Positions 49,504-59,214 of a stretch of DNA of 64,000 bases are shown in pieces. The DNA comes from Halobacterium salinarum DSM 3754 (GTDB taxonomy: Archaea; Halobacteriota; Halobacteria; Halobacteriales; Halobacteriaceae): contig NZ_VRYN01000001.1 of NCBI RefSeq assembly GCF_008124605.1, positions 124,001 through 188,000 of the forward strand, read 5' to 3'. The position numbers and the translations under genes are program-made. The notes under the pieces were generated by a model that was not told the origin of the DNA, searched no databases, and saw only the letters and a list, made by a program, of their open reading frames with translations. Each line of letters opens with the position of its first letter. Positions within the stretch are counted from its first letter, which is position 1.

Positions 49504-49574
49504 TGCGCTGGCGGGGATTTGAACCCCGGTTGTGACCATGGCAAGGTCACGTGATACCACTACACTACCAGCGC
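49504..49574 (-). tRNA. tRNA-Gly(GCC)
   Basis: Acceptor GCGCTGG / CCAGCGC, anticodon stem TGACC / GGTCA with loop TTGCCAT (anticodon GCC), T-arm CGGGG-TTCAAAT-CCCCG, discriminator A at 49504. No intron. It has a good upstream TATA (ATTTATATA near 49598-49606, minus strand). The 3' part came from the element, to judge by the T-stem pair that differs from attR. Confidence 0.95.
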
Positions 49575-49757
49575 CCTTCGCATTCTGAACAACGACGCGG
49601 GTGTATATAAATCCGTTCTTTGACGGACGCTATGAGTACGGTAGTCAGTCCCACGGATCGCGGATGCGACTGCCGCGGACGGATCAGCACGCGAACCGAA
49701 ACGATCCGGGGCGTGAGTGCGTGCGACGGCGACACACGGCCGGTTCGGAAACGCCAC

Positions 49758-49765
49758 CCTTTTTA
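49758..49765 (+). promoter_or_regulatory. Probable promoter of the ribosomal superoperon
   Basis: CCTTTTTAG, about 57 bp before the first gene of the operon at 49822, is the best TATA-like sequence in the 247-bp gap after tRNA-Gly. Confidence 0.4.
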
Positions 49766-49821
49766 GGGAGTGATCTGTACGTATGCTACAGTCTCGTGAC
49801 GAGACACGGACGCGACACGGC

Positions 49822-50673
49822 ATGACACGGAGCGTACTCGTGCCGTCGTCCCTCGTCCGGGAAGCCGAGGACAAACGCGAGGCAACTCGCAAGCTCGGTT
49901 ACGTCGCCCGCGCGGCGGCGGTGTTCCGGATCGACCGCGTCGTTGTCTTCCCCGACGAAGACGGCGAGCGGCAGTGGGGCGGCGGGTTCGTCGAAACGGT
50001 GTTGCGGTACGCCGCAACGCCACCATACCTCCGAAAGGAGGCCTTCGATACGCGCGACGAACTGGCGTACGCCGGTGTCCTGCCCCCGCTCCGTCTCTCG
50101 TCATGGACCGGCTCAGACTCGAGCGGGTCTGGGTCGTTACGACAGGGAATCGTGACCCAGGTCGGATCTGAAGGGCGCGTTCGGGTCAATTGCGGCATGC
50201 AACACCCGATCTCCCTCCACGAACCACCAGGAATGGCGGTCTCGGAAGGAGAGCGCGTGACCATCAGGGTCTCTTCGCGACGACCGGTCCGTGCGAAACT
50301 GGTCGACGACCCCCTCCCGGGGTTTTCGGTCGAACGCACGGGTCTCGGTGACGCTTTAGACCGTTCCGACGCGGGCGTTCGCATTGCGACCTCCCGGCAC
50401 GGGGAGCCGCTTTCGGTGGCTTCCCTCGGTGGGTACCGCGAACGCATCGCCAGGGACGGCGTGACCGTTGCGTTCGGAGCACCGGAACGTGGGCTGCCGC
50501 CCATGCTTGGTGTTTCGGCGGACGCGGTCAACGAGTCGGTCACCGACTCATCCGCAGACGCCCCCGCGCGATTCGACGCCTGGCTCAACACCATCCCCGA
50601 TCAGGGGAGCGAGGTCGTGCGCACCGAAGAAGCGGTGCTCGCGACACTCGGCTCCCTGACGCTCACGGAGTGA
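49822..50673 (+). CDS. SPOUT-type RNA methyltransferase (DUF171 family)
   Basis: 283 residues from ATG 49822 (MTRSVLVPSSLVREAEDK). N-terminal RNA-binding part with RKLGYVARAAAVFRIDRVVVFPD, a beta insert (~95-165), and a C-terminal SPOUT knot with VAFGAPERGLPPMLG as the AdoMet loop. First gene of the superoperon in haloarchaea, 4 bp before L3. The target base is not readable; rRNA is likely from context. Confidence 0.85.
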   Translation: MTRSVLVPSSLVREAEDKREATRKLGYVARAAAVFRIDRVVVFPDEDGERQWGGGFVETVLRYAATPPYLRKEAFDTRDELAYAGVLPPLRLSSWTGSDSSGSGSLRQGIVTQVGSEGRVRVNCGMQHPISLHEPPGMAVSEGERVTIRVSSRRPVRAKLVDDPLPGFSVERTGLGDALDRSDAGVRIATSRHGEPLSVASLGGYRERIARDGVTVAFGAPERGLPPMLGVSADAVNESVTDSSADAPARFDAWLNTIPDQGSEVVRTEEAVLATLGSLTLTE

Positions 50674-50677
50674 TACG

Positions 50678-51685
50678 ATGCCACAGCCAAACCGACCACG
50701 CAAAGGCTCGATGGGGTTCAGTCCCCGCAAGCGCGCGGAGAGCGAAGTACCGCGCTTCAACTCGTGGCCCGCCGACGACGGTGAAGTCGGCCTCCAGGGC
50801 TTCGCTGGCTACAAGGCCGGCATGACCCACGTCGTCCTCGTTGACGACAAGGCCAACGCACCGACCGAGGGCATGGAGACGACCGTCCCCGTGACGGTCG
50901 TCGAAACGCCGCCCATGCGGGCGGCGGCCGTCCGCCTCTACGAGGACACGCCGTACGGCAAGAAGCCGCTAACGGAAGTCTGGGCGGACGACACCCACGA
51001 GTCGCTCGACCGCACGCTCTCTGTCCCCGACGAGGGCGGAGATACAGACGAACTGATCGAGGCGCTCGACACCGAGGAAATCGCCGACATCCGTGTCATC
51101 ACGCACACGGTCCCCGGCGACACCGCAGGCGTCCCGAAGAAAAACCCGGACGTGATGGAGACTCGCGTCGGCGGCGGCACGCTCGCCGACCGACTGGAGT
51201 TCGCTGCCGACCTCATCGAGGACGGCGGCGTCCACGCGTTCGGCGATGTGTTCCGCGCCGGCGAGTTCACCGACGCCGCGGGCATCACCAAAGGCAAGGG
51301 CACCCAGGGCCCCGTCAAGCGCTGGGGCGTCCAGAAGCGAAAGGGCAAGCACGCCCGCCAGGGCTGGCGGCGCCGCATCGGTAACCTCGGCCCGTGGAAC
51401 CCCTCTCGGGTTCGCTCGACGGTTCCACAGCAGGGCCAGACCGGCTACCACCAGCGCACCGAACTGAACAAACGCCTCATCGACATCAACGATGGGGACG
51501 AGCCGACGCCGGACGGCGGCTTCCCGAACTACGGCGAAGTCGACGGCCCGTACACGCTCGTGAAAGGCTCGGTGCCCGGCCCGGAGCAGCGCCTCGTGCG
51601 CTTCCGGCCGGCCGTCCGGCCGAACGAATCGCCGCGCCTCGATCCGGAGGTGCGGTACGTGAGCACCGCATCCAACCAGGGATAA
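50678..51685 (+). CDS. rpl3: Ribosomal protein L3 (uL3)
   Basis: 335 residues. Archaeal long form: basic N-terminus (PNRPRKGSMGFSPRKRA), GYKAGMTHVVLVDD, and the central loop KGKGTQGPVKRWGVQKRKGKHARQG near the peptidyl transferase centre. The acid-rich segment at ~110-150 is a haloarchaeal trait. Opens the S10 part; 3 bp before L4. Confidence 0.97.
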   Translation: MPQPNRPRKGSMGFSPRKRAESEVPRFNSWPADDGEVGLQGFAGYKAGMTHVVLVDDKANAPTEGMETTVPVTVVETPPMRAAAVRLYEDTPYGKKPLTEVWADDTHESLDRTLSVPDEGGDTDELIEALDTEEIADIRVITHTVPGDTAGVPKKNPDVMETRVGGGTLADRLEFAADLIEDGGVHAFGDVFRAGEFTDAAGITKGKGTQGPVKRWGVQKRKGKHARQGWRRRIGNLGPWNPSRVRSTVPQQGQTGYHQRTELNKRLIDINDGDEPTPDGGFPNYGEVDGPYTLVKGSVPGPEQRLVRFRPAVRPNESPRLDPEVRYVSTASNQG

Positions 51686-51688
51686 TTT

Positions 51689-52441
51689 ATGCAGGTAACC
51701 GTACGCGACCTGGACGGCGACGACGCTGGCACGCTTGACCTGCCGCGGGTCTTCGAGGAACCGGTCCGCCCGGACCTCGTGAAGCGAGCCGTGCTCGCCG
51801 CTCAGGCCAATCGGACACAGGAGTACGGCGCGGACGAGTACGCCGGCCTGCGCACCACCGCCGAGTCACAGGGGAGTGGCCGTGGAATGGCCCACGTGCC
51901 GAAAGCAAACGGGCAGGGTGCCCGTGTGCCCCAGACTGTCGGCGGCCGGAAAGCGCACCCGCCGAAAGCCGAGAAAGACCACGGTCTCGACGTCAACGAC
52001 AAGGAGCGCAAGGCCGCCGTTCGGGCCGCTGTCGCGGCGACCACGGACAGCGAGCTGGTGGCCGACCGCGGCCACAACTTCGACGACGACGTCGAGTTTC
52101 CCCTCGTTGTCAGCGACGACTTCGAGGATCTCGTGAAAACCCAGGACGTCGTTTCCCTCCTGGAGGCGCTTGGCGTCCACGCGGACATCGAGCGCGCAGA
52201 CGAGGGCCGCACCGTTCGTGCCGGCCAGGGGACGCTGCGCGGCCGCAAATACCAGGAGCCGACGTCGATCCTGTTCGTCACGGCCAGCGAGAGCGGGCCG
52301 TCGACGGCCGCCCGCAACCTCGCGGGCGTCGACGTGGCGACCGGTCGTGAAGTGAACGCCGAGGACCTCGCGCCGGGCGCGGAGCCGGGCCGACTGACGG
52401 TGTGGACCGAAAGCGCCGTCGAGGAGGTGGCACAGCGATGA
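51689..52441 (+). CDS. rpl4: Ribosomal protein L4 (uL4)
   Basis: 250 residues. The extended tunnel loop is visible as [39 protein letters not shown]-terminal domain with [22 protein letters not shown]. Overlaps the L23 start by 4 bp. Confidence 0.97.
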   Translation: MQVTVRDLDGDDAGTLDLPRVFEEPVRPDLVKRAVLAAQANRTQEYGADEYAGLRTTAESQGSGRGMAHVPKANGQGARVPQTVGGRKAHPPKAEKDHGLDVNDKERKAAVRAAVAATTDSELVADRGHNFDDDVEFPLVVSDDFEDLVKTQDVVSLLEALGVHADIERADEGRTVRAGQGTLRGRKYQEPTSILFVTASESGPSTAARNLAGVDVATGREVNAEDLAPGAEPGRLTVWTESAVEEVAQR

Positions 52442-52692
52442 GTTCGATCATCGACTACCCACTGGTGACCGAGAAGGCGATGGACGAGATGGACTTCCAG
52501 AACAAGCTCCAGTTCATCGTCGACATCGACGCGGCGAAACCCGAGATCCGGGATGTCGTCGAGTCGGAGTACGACGTCACGGTCGTCGACGTGAACACAC
52601 AGATCACGCCCGAAGCCGAGAAGAAGGCAACGGTGAAACTCTCCGCGGAGGACGACGCCCAAGACGTCGCCTCCCGCATCGGGGTGTTCTGA
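52438..52692 (+). CDS. rpl23: Ribosomal protein L23 (uL23)
   Basis: 84 residues from ATG 52438 ([18 protein letters not shown]). Family marks: VTEKA near the start and [21 protein letters not shown]. It lies at the tunnel exit, the docking site for SRP and Sec. Overlaps L4 by 4 bp, 2 bp before L2. Confidence 0.97.
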   Translation: MSSIIDYPLVTEKAMDEMDFQNKLQFIVDIDAAKPEIRDVVESEYDVTVVDVNTQITPEAEKKATVKLSAEDDAQDVASRIGVF

Positions 52693-52694
52693 GA

Positions 52695-53417
52695 ATGGGA
52701 CGCAGGATCCAAGGGCAGCGACGCGGGCGCGGGACGTCGACGTTCCGTGCGCCGTCGCACCGATACAAGGCCGAACTGTCGCACAAGCGAACCGAGGACA
52801 CGGACGTGCTGGCCGGCGAGGTCATCGACGTGGAACACGACCCGGCGCGCAGCGCGCCGGTCGCCCGCGTCGCCTTCGAGGACGACGACCAGCGCCTCGT
52901 GCTCGCCAGCGAGGGCGTCGGTGTCGGCGACACCATCGAGATCGGGATCTCCGCCACGATCGAGGAGGGCAACACCCTCCCGCTGGCGGAGATCCCCGAG
53001 GGAGTGCCGGTCTGCAACGTCGAAAGTCATCCGGGCGACGGCGGCAAGTTCGCCCGCGCGGGCGGCGTCAACGCCGACCTGGTGACCCACGAGCGTGACG
53101 CCACGATCGTGGAGCTGCCGTCCGGCGAGACGAAGCGCCTCTCCCCGGACTGCCGCGCAACCATCGGCGTGGTGGCGGGCGGTGGCCGGACCGAGAAGCC
53201 GTTCGTGAAGGCTGGCAACAAGCACCACAAGATGAAGGCGCGCGGGACGAAGTGGCCCCGCGTGCGTGGTGTTGCGATGAACGCCGTCGACCACCCGTTC
53301 GGTGGCGGTGGCCGCCAGCACCCGGGCCGACCGAAGTCGGTCTCCCGGGACGCAGCACCCGGCCGCAAGGTCGGAGACATCGCCTCCAAGCGGACGGGCC
53401 GCGGGGGCAACGAGTAA
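52695..53417 (+). CDS. rpl2: Ribosomal protein L2 (uL2)
   Basis: 240 residues. Conserved: [24 protein letters not shown] at the start and the C-terminal peptidyl-transferase segment [23 protein letters not shown], including the functionally vital His. Full length. Confidence 0.97.
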   Translation: MGRRIQGQRRGRGTSTFRAPSHRYKAELSHKRTEDTDVLAGEVIDVEHDPARSAPVARVAFEDDDQRLVLASEGVGVGDTIEIGISATIEEGNTLPLAEIPEGVPVCNVESHPGDGGKFARAGGVNADLVTHERDATIVELPSGETKRLSPDCRATIGVVAGGGRTEKPFVKAGNKHHKMKARGTKWPRVRGVAMNAVDHPFGGGGRQHPGRPKSVSRDAAPGRKVGDIASKRTGRGGNE

Positions 53418-53420
53418 ACC

Positions 53421-53843
53421 ATGAGTACGGAATACCGAACCGGCCGTGAGGGGGAGTTCACCTACCGCGGCCACGACCTCGACGAGCTGCAGGAGATGAG
53501 CCTGGAGGACGTCGCGGAACTGCTTCCCGCACGCCAGCGGCGAACCATCACCCGTGGCCTCTCCGAGGAGCACCACAAGGTGCTCGCGGAGGCACGCGAG
53601 TCGGGCACCGAGGAAACGGCGAACAACCCGATCCGAACGCACCTGCGTGATATGCCGGTGCTGCCGGAGTTCGTCGGCCTGACGTTCGCTGTGTACACCG
53701 GCCAGGAGTTCGAGCGTGTCGAGGTCCAGCCCGAGATGATCGGGCATTACCTCGGCGAGTTCCAGCTCACGCGGTCGTCGGTCGAACACGGGCAGGCGGG
53801 CATCGGCGCGACCCGCTCCTCGAAGTTCGTGCCGCTCAAATAA
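53421..53843 (+). CDS. rps19: Ribosomal protein S19 (uS19)
   Basis: 140 residues. Archaeal N-terminal extension, then [19 protein letters not shown], and the C-terminal core [34 protein letters not shown]. Head of the small subunit. 3-bp gaps on both sides. Confidence 0.97.
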   Translation: MSTEYRTGREGEFTYRGHDLDELQEMSLEDVAELLPARQRRTITRGLSEEHHKVLAEARESGTEETANNPIRTHLRDMPVLPEFVGLTFAVYTGQEFERVEVQPEMIGHYLGEFQLTRSSVEHGQAGIGATRSSKFVPLK

Positions 53844-53846
53844 ACC

Positions 53847-54317
53847 ATGGGAATCAGCTACAGCGTGGACGTGGACTCGGAGGCGTCGGCGAAAGCCATG
53901 CTCCGAGAGCGCTCCATCAGTCTGAAGCACAGCAAGGCCATCGCCCGCGAGATCAGCGGGGAAACGGTCGCCGACGCGAAAGAGTACCTCCAGGCGGTCA
54001 TCGACGAGGAGCGATCCGTGCCGTTCAAGCAGCACAACAGCGGCGTCGGTCACCGGAACGACATCGACGGCTGGGACGCCGGGCGCTACCCGGAGAAGGC
54101 CTCGAAGGACTTCCTGAAGCTGCTGTCGAACGTATCGAACAACGCCGACCAGCAGGGGTTCGACGCCGACGAGATGGTGATCGAGCACGTCGCCCCGCAC
54201 AAGGTCGGTGAGAGCCAGGGCCGCAAACCCCGTGCGATGGGGCGCGCGACCACGTGGAACGCGACGCTCTGTGACGTCGAGATCGTCGTGACCGAGACCG
54301 AGGAGGTGACCGCCTGA
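53847..54317 (+). CDS. rpl22: Ribosomal protein L22 (uL22)
   Basis: 156 residues. Long archaeal form; core AKAMLRERSISLKHSKAIAREISG, GVGHRNDIDGWDAGRYP and the hairpin GESQGRKPRAMGRATTWNA that lines the exit tunnel. The last base of its stop is the first base of the S3 ATG. Confidence 0.97.
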   Translation: MGISYSVDVDSEASAKAMLRERSISLKHSKAIAREISGETVADAKEYLQAVIDEERSVPFKQHNSGVGHRNDIDGWDAGRYPEKASKDFLKLLSNVSNNADQQGFDADEMVIEHVAPHKVGESQGRKPRAMGRATTWNATLCDVEIVVTETEEVTA

Positions 54318-55225
54318 TGGCGGACGAACTCGAATTCATCGAACAAGGACTTCAGCGCAGTCAGATCGACGAGTTCTTCGCTGAGGAGCTGGCACGCGCC
54401 GGCTACGGCGGGATGGAACTCGCGCCGACGCCGATGGGCATGCAGATCGTCCTGAAGGCCGAGAAGCCCGGGATGGTCATCGGGAAAGGCGGGAAGAACA
54501 TCCGGAAGATCACCACACAGCTCGAGGAGCGATTCGACCTCGAAGACCCACAGATCGACGTGCAGGAGGTCGAGGAGCCCGACCTGAACGCGCAGATCGT
54601 CGCCGACCGGCTGGCGAACGCGCTCGAACGTGGCTGGTACTTCCGGAAGGCCGGCCACACCACGATCGACCGCATCATGGAGTCCGGCGCGCTCGGCGCG
54701 GAGATCGTGCTGAGCGGGAAGGTCACCGGGAACCGCGGTCGCGTCGAGAAGTTCAACCGCGGCTACATCAAGCACAACGGCGAGCCCGCCGAGGAGATCG
54801 TCGACCACGGCAAAGGCGTTGCCGTGATGAAGCTCGGCACCATCGGCGTGAACGTGAAGATCATCCCGCCGAACGCCGAACTCCCCGACGACTTCGAGAT
54901 CCAGGAGGACGCGGACATCGAAGACCTCGTCGTGGACGAGGCCGAGGCCGGCGAGGACCTCGAAGAGCTGCTTGAGGGCGAGGACGCGGACGCCGAGGAC
55001 GCCGACGCCGATGCGGCGGCCGAACCGGAGTCCGAGCCCGCCGACTTCGAGGACGAGGAGGTCATCGAGACCGACGACGACGTCGAAGAGGAACTCGACG
55101 AGCTCGCCGACGCGGTCGAAGGCGAGGACGAGGACGACGAGTTCAGTGACGTCGACGACGAGGCCGCCGACACCGCCGAGGACCTCCTCGATGAGATGGA
55201 CGACGAGGACGGAGGTGCCGAATAA
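54317..55225 (+). CDS. rps3: Ribosomal protein S3 (uS3) with long acidic tail
   Basis: 302 residues. KH domain at ~40-65 with [14 protein letters not shown], then the C-terminal S3 domain ending near 205. The last ~95 residues are an almost continuous Asp/Glu tail ([15 protein letters not shown]...), a feature of halophilic S3 and probably disordered. 1-nt overlaps with L22 and L29. Confidence 0.97.
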   Translation: MADELEFIEQGLQRSQIDEFFAEELARAGYGGMELAPTPMGMQIVLKAEKPGMVIGKGGKNIRKITTQLEERFDLEDPQIDVQEVEEPDLNAQIVADRLANALERGWYFRKAGHTTIDRIMESGALGAEIVLSGKVTGNRGRVEKFNRGYIKHNGEPAEEIVDHGKGVAVMKLGTIGVNVKIIPPNAELPDDFEIQEDADIEDLVVDEAEAGEDLEELLEGEDADAEDADADAAAEPESEPADFEDEEVIETDDDVEEELDELADAVEGEDEDDEFSDVDDEAADTAEDLLDEMDDEDGGAE

Positions 55226-55440
55226 TGGCGATCCTCTACACGAGCGAGATCCGTGACATGACGCCGGCGGAGCGTGAGGCCGAACTCGAGGAGCTCCGGA
55301 CCGAGCTCTTGAACTCGAAAGCCGTGAAAGCGGCCGGTGGCGCGCCGGACAATCCGGGCCGCATCAGCGAGCTGCGGAAGACCATCGCCCGCATCAAGAC
55401 GGTGCAGCGAGAGGAAGGCGACCTCGCGGACGACGAATAA
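55225..55440 (+). CDS. rpl29: Ribosomal protein L29 (uL29)
   Basis: 71 residues, helical hairpin: [22 protein letters not shown] and [21 protein letters not shown]. Start overlaps the S3 stop by 1 nt; 8 bp before the Rnp1 gene. Confidence 0.97.
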   Translation: MAILYTSEIRDMTPAEREAELEELRTELLNSKAVKAAGGAPDNPGRISELRKTIARIKTVQREEGDLADDE

Positions 55441-55448
55441 CGACAGAT

Positions 55449-55820
55449 ATGACGACCATCACACCCGAATCGCTGCCGCGACACGAGCTGCTGGGCCTGC
55501 ACGCGCGGGTCGCTGCGGACACCGATCAGTCGCGGGTGGGGATCGCCGGACGCGTCGTCGACGAGACGATGCAGACGGTGGTACTCCGGACTGCGTCGGG
55601 TGTGGCACAAGTCCCCAAGAAGGGGGCGACATTCGAGTTCCGTCTCACAGATGAAGCTGCGGCCCCGGACAACGGGGTCGGGACCGCGTTCAAACCTGCA
55701 GGTGGCGAGACACGCCAAACCACTGGCGAGAGCGTGGCCTACGTTACGGTGGATGGAGGACGATTGCTCTCACGACCCGAGCGGCGCTCCGAAAACGGAG
55801 TTGATTCGAAATGGCGATAG
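55449..55820 (+). CDS. rnp1: RNase P protein component 1 (p29/Rnp1)
   Basis: 123 residues. Sm-like barrel: [33 protein letters not shown] and [10 protein letters not shown]. It binds RNase P RNA for tRNA 5' maturation. Its place between L29 and S17 is conserved in archaea. Overlaps S17 by 10 bp. Confidence 0.93.
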   Translation: MTTITPESLPRHELLGLHARVAADTDQSRVGIAGRVVDETMQTVVLRTASGVAQVPKKGATFEFRLTDEAAAPDNGVGTAFKPAGGETRQTTGESVAYVTVDGGRLLSRPERRSENGVDSKWR

Positions 55821-56140
55821 GACTGAACGTAACAGAACCGGAGGGCACGTGCTCCGACGAGGACTGTCCGTTCCACGGGAATCTTTCCGTGCGCGGGCAG
55901 GTCTTGGAGGGTGAAGTGGCGTCCACAGACATGGAGAAAACCGTTGTCGTCGAACGCGAGTACGACGTGTTCGTGCCGAAGTACGACCGCTACATGAAGC
56001 GGCGGTCGCGCGTTCCGGCACACGCACCAGAGTGCTTCGACATCAGTGTCGGCGACACGGTGAGCATCGCAGAAACCCGACCGCTTTCGAAGACCAAATC
56101 CCACGTGGTCGTCGAGATCACGGACGGAGGTGACGCCTGA
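55811..56140 (+). CDS. rps17: Ribosomal protein S17 (uS17)
   Basis: 109 residues. Archaeal N-terminus [16 protein letters not shown] with a Cys pair, core [37 protein letters not shown] and [16 protein letters not shown]. Overlaps L14 by 1 nt. Confidence 0.97.
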   Translation: MAIGLNVTEPEGTCSDEDCPFHGNLSVRGQVLEGEVASTDMEKTVVVEREYDVFVPKYDRYMKRRSRVPAHAPECFDISVGDTVSIAETRPLSKTKSHVVVEITDGGDA

Positions 56141-56538
56141 TGGAAGCCATCAAGGCGGACATCACCCAGGGATTGGAGAAGGGCTCGCTGATCACGTGCG
56201 CCGACAACACTGGCGCACGCGAGCTCAAAATCACGAGCGTGATGGGGTATCAAGGACGAAAGAACCGCCACCCGAAGGCTGGACTGGGCGACACGATCAC
56301 CGTCTCAGTCACCAAAGGGACCCCGGAGATGCGTCGGCAGGTGCTTGAGGCCGTTGTCGTGCGCCAGCGCAAGCCCATTCGACGCCCGGACGGGACTCGC
56401 GTGAAATTCGAGGACAACGCCGCGGTCATCATCGACGACCTCGGCGAGCCTCGCGGGACCGAGATCAAGGGCCCGATTTCGCGTGAGGTGGCCGAACGGT
56501 ACGGGACCATCGCGAGTACCGCGACGATGATCGTATAG
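56140..56538 (+). CDS. rpl14: Ribosomal protein L14 (uL14)
   Basis: 132 residues. Core: [49 protein letters not shown] and the end [13 protein letters not shown]. At the subunit interface. Confidence 0.97.
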   Translation: MEAIKADITQGLEKGSLITCADNTGARELKITSVMGYQGRKNRHPKAGLGDTITVSVTKGTPEMRRQVLEAVVVRQRKPIRRPDGTRVKFEDNAAVIIDDLGEPRGTEIKGPISREVAERYGTIASTATMIV

Positions 56539-56542
56539 AACC

Positions 56543-56899
56543 ATGAGCGAGCAACCACACAAACAGCGAACTCGCACGAAGCGCGCGTCGCTGCACGAGA
56601 AGCAAGACCAAGTGCGGGCAACGCTGTCCGAGGAGCTCCGCGAGGAGTACGGCCAGCGCAACGTCCGCGTGAACGTCGGCGACACCGTCGAGGTCATGCG
56701 TGGCGACGACGCCGGTGAGGACGGCGAAGTCACCGACGTCGACCTGCGGGACGCCGAGGTCTTCGTTGAGGGTGTCACGGTGGAGGCCGCCGACGGCGAG
56801 GAGACGCCGCGGCCGGTGGAGTCGAGTAACCTCCGCGTGACCGACCTCGATCTCGATGACGACATGCGCGTCGAGCGACTGGAAGGTGACAACGAATGA
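56543..56899 (+). CDS. rpl24: Ribosomal protein L24 (uL24)
   Basis: 118 residues. KOW motif [21 protein letters not shown] near 45-65, N-terminal basic segment [20 protein letters not shown] and an acidic tail. Overlaps S4e by 4 bp. Confidence 0.96.
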
Positions 56900-57597
56900 C
56901 GAATCACCAGAAGCGACTTTCGGTACCGAAATCCTGGCCCGTCGAGCGGAAGACGGAGACGTTCACCGCGAAGGCCGGGGCCGGCCCGCACGGCGAATCC
57001 GGCGTGCCACTGGTCGTTGTGCTTCGGGACGTCCTGGAGTACGTCGACGACACGAGCGAGGCGCAGTACGCCATCAACACGGACGGCGTGCTCGTCAACG
57101 GCGACTCGGTCGGCGACGTCAACCGTCCGATCGGGATGTTCGACATCCTGGCGTTCCCGGACCGCGACGAGTACTACCGCGTGTTCCCCGACGAGGGCGG
57201 TCGACTCGGCCTCACGGAGATCGACGCGGACGCGGCCGGCAGCAAGCTGAACAAAGTCACTGACAAGACGACCGTGTCGGGCGGTCGCACACAGTTGAAC
57301 TTCCACGACGGCTCGAACCTCGCCCTCGATGAGGACGCGTACGCGGGCGGGGACTCGGTCGTCGTCGACACCGACACCAACGAGATCGTCGCGCACTTCC
57401 AGTACGAGGAGGGCGCGCTGGTCACCGCGGTTGCCGGCCAGCACGCCGGCGACATCGGTGAGATCGCCGAGATCAACGTGCAGCCGGGCAGCGCGAGCAA
57501 CACCGTCCGGGTGGACGACGAGAACGGCGGCTTCGAGACGATCGCGGAGTACGTCGTCGTCATCGACGAGAACTTCGTGGAGGAGGATGACGAATGA
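56896..57597 (+). CDS. rps4e: Ribosomal protein S4e
   Basis: 233 residues. Archaea/eukaryote-specific. [16 protein letters not shown] start, S4-like [38 protein letters not shown] and a C-terminal KOW ([15 protein letters not shown]). Overlaps L24 by 4 bp and L5 by 4 bp. Confidence 0.97.
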
Positions 57598-58121
57598 GCG
57601 AGACTGACAGCACTGACTTCCACGAGATGCGGGAGCCCCGCATCGAGAAGGTCGTCGTCCACATGGGCGTCGGCCAGGGTGGGGTCGAGCTCCAGAACGC
57701 CGAGACGATCCTCGAAGCGATCACCGGCCAGCAGACGGTTCGTACGAAGGCCAAAAGCCCGGAGCCCGAGTTCGGGCTGCGGCAGGGCGACCCGATCGGC
57801 GCGAAGGTCACGCTGCGCGACGACACCGCAGTGGATTTCCTGGAGCGCGCGCTGCCGGCCGCTGATCTCGACCGCCGGCAGTTCGACAACACGGGGAACG
57901 TGAGCTTCGGCATCGAAGAGCACACCGACTTCCCCAGCCAGGAGTACGACCCGAACATCGGAATCTACGGGATGGACGTGACGGTGAACCTCACGCGTCC
58001 CGGCTACCGGGTTGCGAAGCGCGACCAGGGTACGCGACAGATTCCGTCGAATCACCGACTCAACTCCGAGGACGCGGTGTCGTTCCTCGTATCCAACTTC
58101 GACGTGGAGGTCAACGAATGA
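57594..58121 (+). CDS. rpl5: Ribosomal protein L5 (uL5)
   Basis: 175 residues. [14 protein letters not shown] near the start, [30 protein letters not shown], and NPNIG-type [15 protein letters not shown]. Binds 5S rRNA. Overlaps S14 by 4 bp. Confidence 0.97.
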
Positions 58122-58276
58122 GCGAGACGGACGGCGAAGCCGAAGAGACGGGTCAGACACACGAGTGCCGACGCTGTGGCCGCGAACAGGGCCTCGTCGG
58201 CAAGTACGACATCTGGCTGTGTCGACAGTGCTTCCGAGAGATCGCCCGTTCGATGGGCTTCAAGAAGTACAGCTAA
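58118..58276 (+). CDS. rps14: Ribosomal protein S14 (uS14), zinc form
   Basis: 52 residues, ATG 58118 overlapping the L5 stop, TAA at 58274-58276. Zinc site intact: [19 protein letters not shown] and [17 protein letters not shown]. Short archaeal form. 2 bp before S8. Confidence 0.95.
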   Translation: MSETDGEAEETGQTHECRRCGREQGLVGKYDIWLCRQCFREIARSMGFKKYS

Positions 58277-58278
58277 CA

Positions 58279-58671
58279 ATGACGGCAAACGATCCACTGT
58301 CCGACGCACTCTCCGGCATCGATAACGCCGAGAGCGTCGGCCATCTCACACACACGGTAGCGCCCGCCTCGAACATGGTTGGCTCCGTCCTCGAGGTCTT
58401 CTACGACCGCGGGTACATCGACGGCTTCGAGTTCGTCGACAACGGGAAAGCCGGCCGATTCGAGGTCGAACTGAAAGGTGCCATCAACGAGTGCGGTCCG
58501 GTGAACCCACGCTACTCCGTGGGGGCGGACGGCTTCGAGCAGTGGGAGAAGCGATACCTCCCGGCTCGGGACTACGGCTCGCTCGTTGTGACGACCAGCC
58601 ACGGCATCATGAGCCACTACGAGGCCCGCGAGGCCGGCATCGGTGGCCAGGTCATCGCGTACGTATACTGA
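58279..58671 (+). CDS. rps8: Ribosomal protein S8 (uS8)
   Basis: 130 residues from ATG 58279 (MTANDPLSDALSGID). SVLEVFYDRGYIDGFEFVD, then ARDYGSLVVTTSHGIMSHYEA and the C-terminal GGQVIAYVY. Full length. Confidence 0.97.
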   Translation: MTANDPLSDALSGIDNAESVGHLTHTVAPASNMVGSVLEVFYDRGYIDGFEFVDNGKAGRFEVELKGAINECGPVNPRYSVGADGFEQWEKRYLPARDYGSLVVTTSHGIMSHYEAREAGIGGQVIAYVY

Positions 58672-58674
58672 ACC

Positions 58675-59211
58675 ATGGCACGAGTCGAAATCGAAATTCC
58701 GGATGACGTGACGGCCGAGGTCGACCACCTCGATCTCACCGTTGAAGGCCCCGAGGGGTCCGTAACACGGCGCCTCTGGTATCCTGACGTTGACGTGTCC
58801 GTCGAGGACGACGCTGTCGTCGTCGCCAGCGAGGTCGACGACGCGAAGACGGACTCGACGGTCGGGACCTTCGAGAGCCACGTGGCGAACATGTTCCACG
58901 GGGTTAGCGAGGGCTGGGAGTACAAGCTCGAAGTGCATTACTCTCACTTCCCGATGCAGGTCGACGTGGAGGGCGAGGAAGTCGTGATTCAGAACTTCCT
59001 CGGCGAGAAGGCAGCCCGTCGCACACAGATCCGTGGTGACACGGACGTGGTCGTGGACGACGAGGAGGTCACGCTCAGCGGCCCGAGTATCGAGGACGTC
59101 GGCCAGACGGCGGCCGACATCGAACAGCTAACGCGGGTCACCGACAAGGACACGCGCGTCTTCCAGGACGGCGTCTACATCGTCGAGAAGCCCGCGAAAG
59201 GAGGTGCCTGA
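58675..59211 (+). CDS. rpl6: Ribosomal protein L6 (uL6)
   Basis: 178 residues. Two repeated L6 domains: IEIPDDVTAEVDHLDLTVEGPEGSV and HVANMFHGVSEGWEYKLEVHYSHFP, then GEEVVIQNFLGEKAARRT. 3-bp gaps on both sides. Confidence 0.97.
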   Translation: MARVEIEIPDDVTAEVDHLDLTVEGPEGSVTRRLWYPDVDVSVEDDAVVVASEVDDAKTDSTVGTFESHVANMFHGVSEGWEYKLEVHYSHFPMQVDVEGEEVVIQNFLGEKAARRTQIRGDTDVVVDDEEVTLSGPSIEDVGQTAADIEQLTRVTDKDTRVFQDGVYIVEKPAKGGA

Positions 59212-59214
59212 TAG

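Larger units (their letters stand above)
41943..49574. mobile_element. Integrated element in tRNA-Gly(GCC), about 7.6 kb
   Basis: The right end is an intact tRNA-Gly gene (49504-49574); the left end is a 58-bp direct copy of its 3' part (41943-42000) with two differences. Just inside the right end is a tyrosine integrase. Between the ends are a primase-like replication gene, a SWIM zinc-finger gene, small acidic proteins and an AT-rich membrane-protein operon. Flanks are core genes (MFS transporter; ribosomal superoperon). No capsid, spike or terminase gene is seen, so it looks like an integrative plasmid-like element rather than a provirus. Confidence 0.85.

Noticed and set aside
41943-49574. 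Provirus interpretation of the integrated element
   Set aside because: No capsid, spike, portal, terminase or packaging ATPase gene is visible; the membrane zinc-ribbon proteins do not resemble pleolipovirus spikes.
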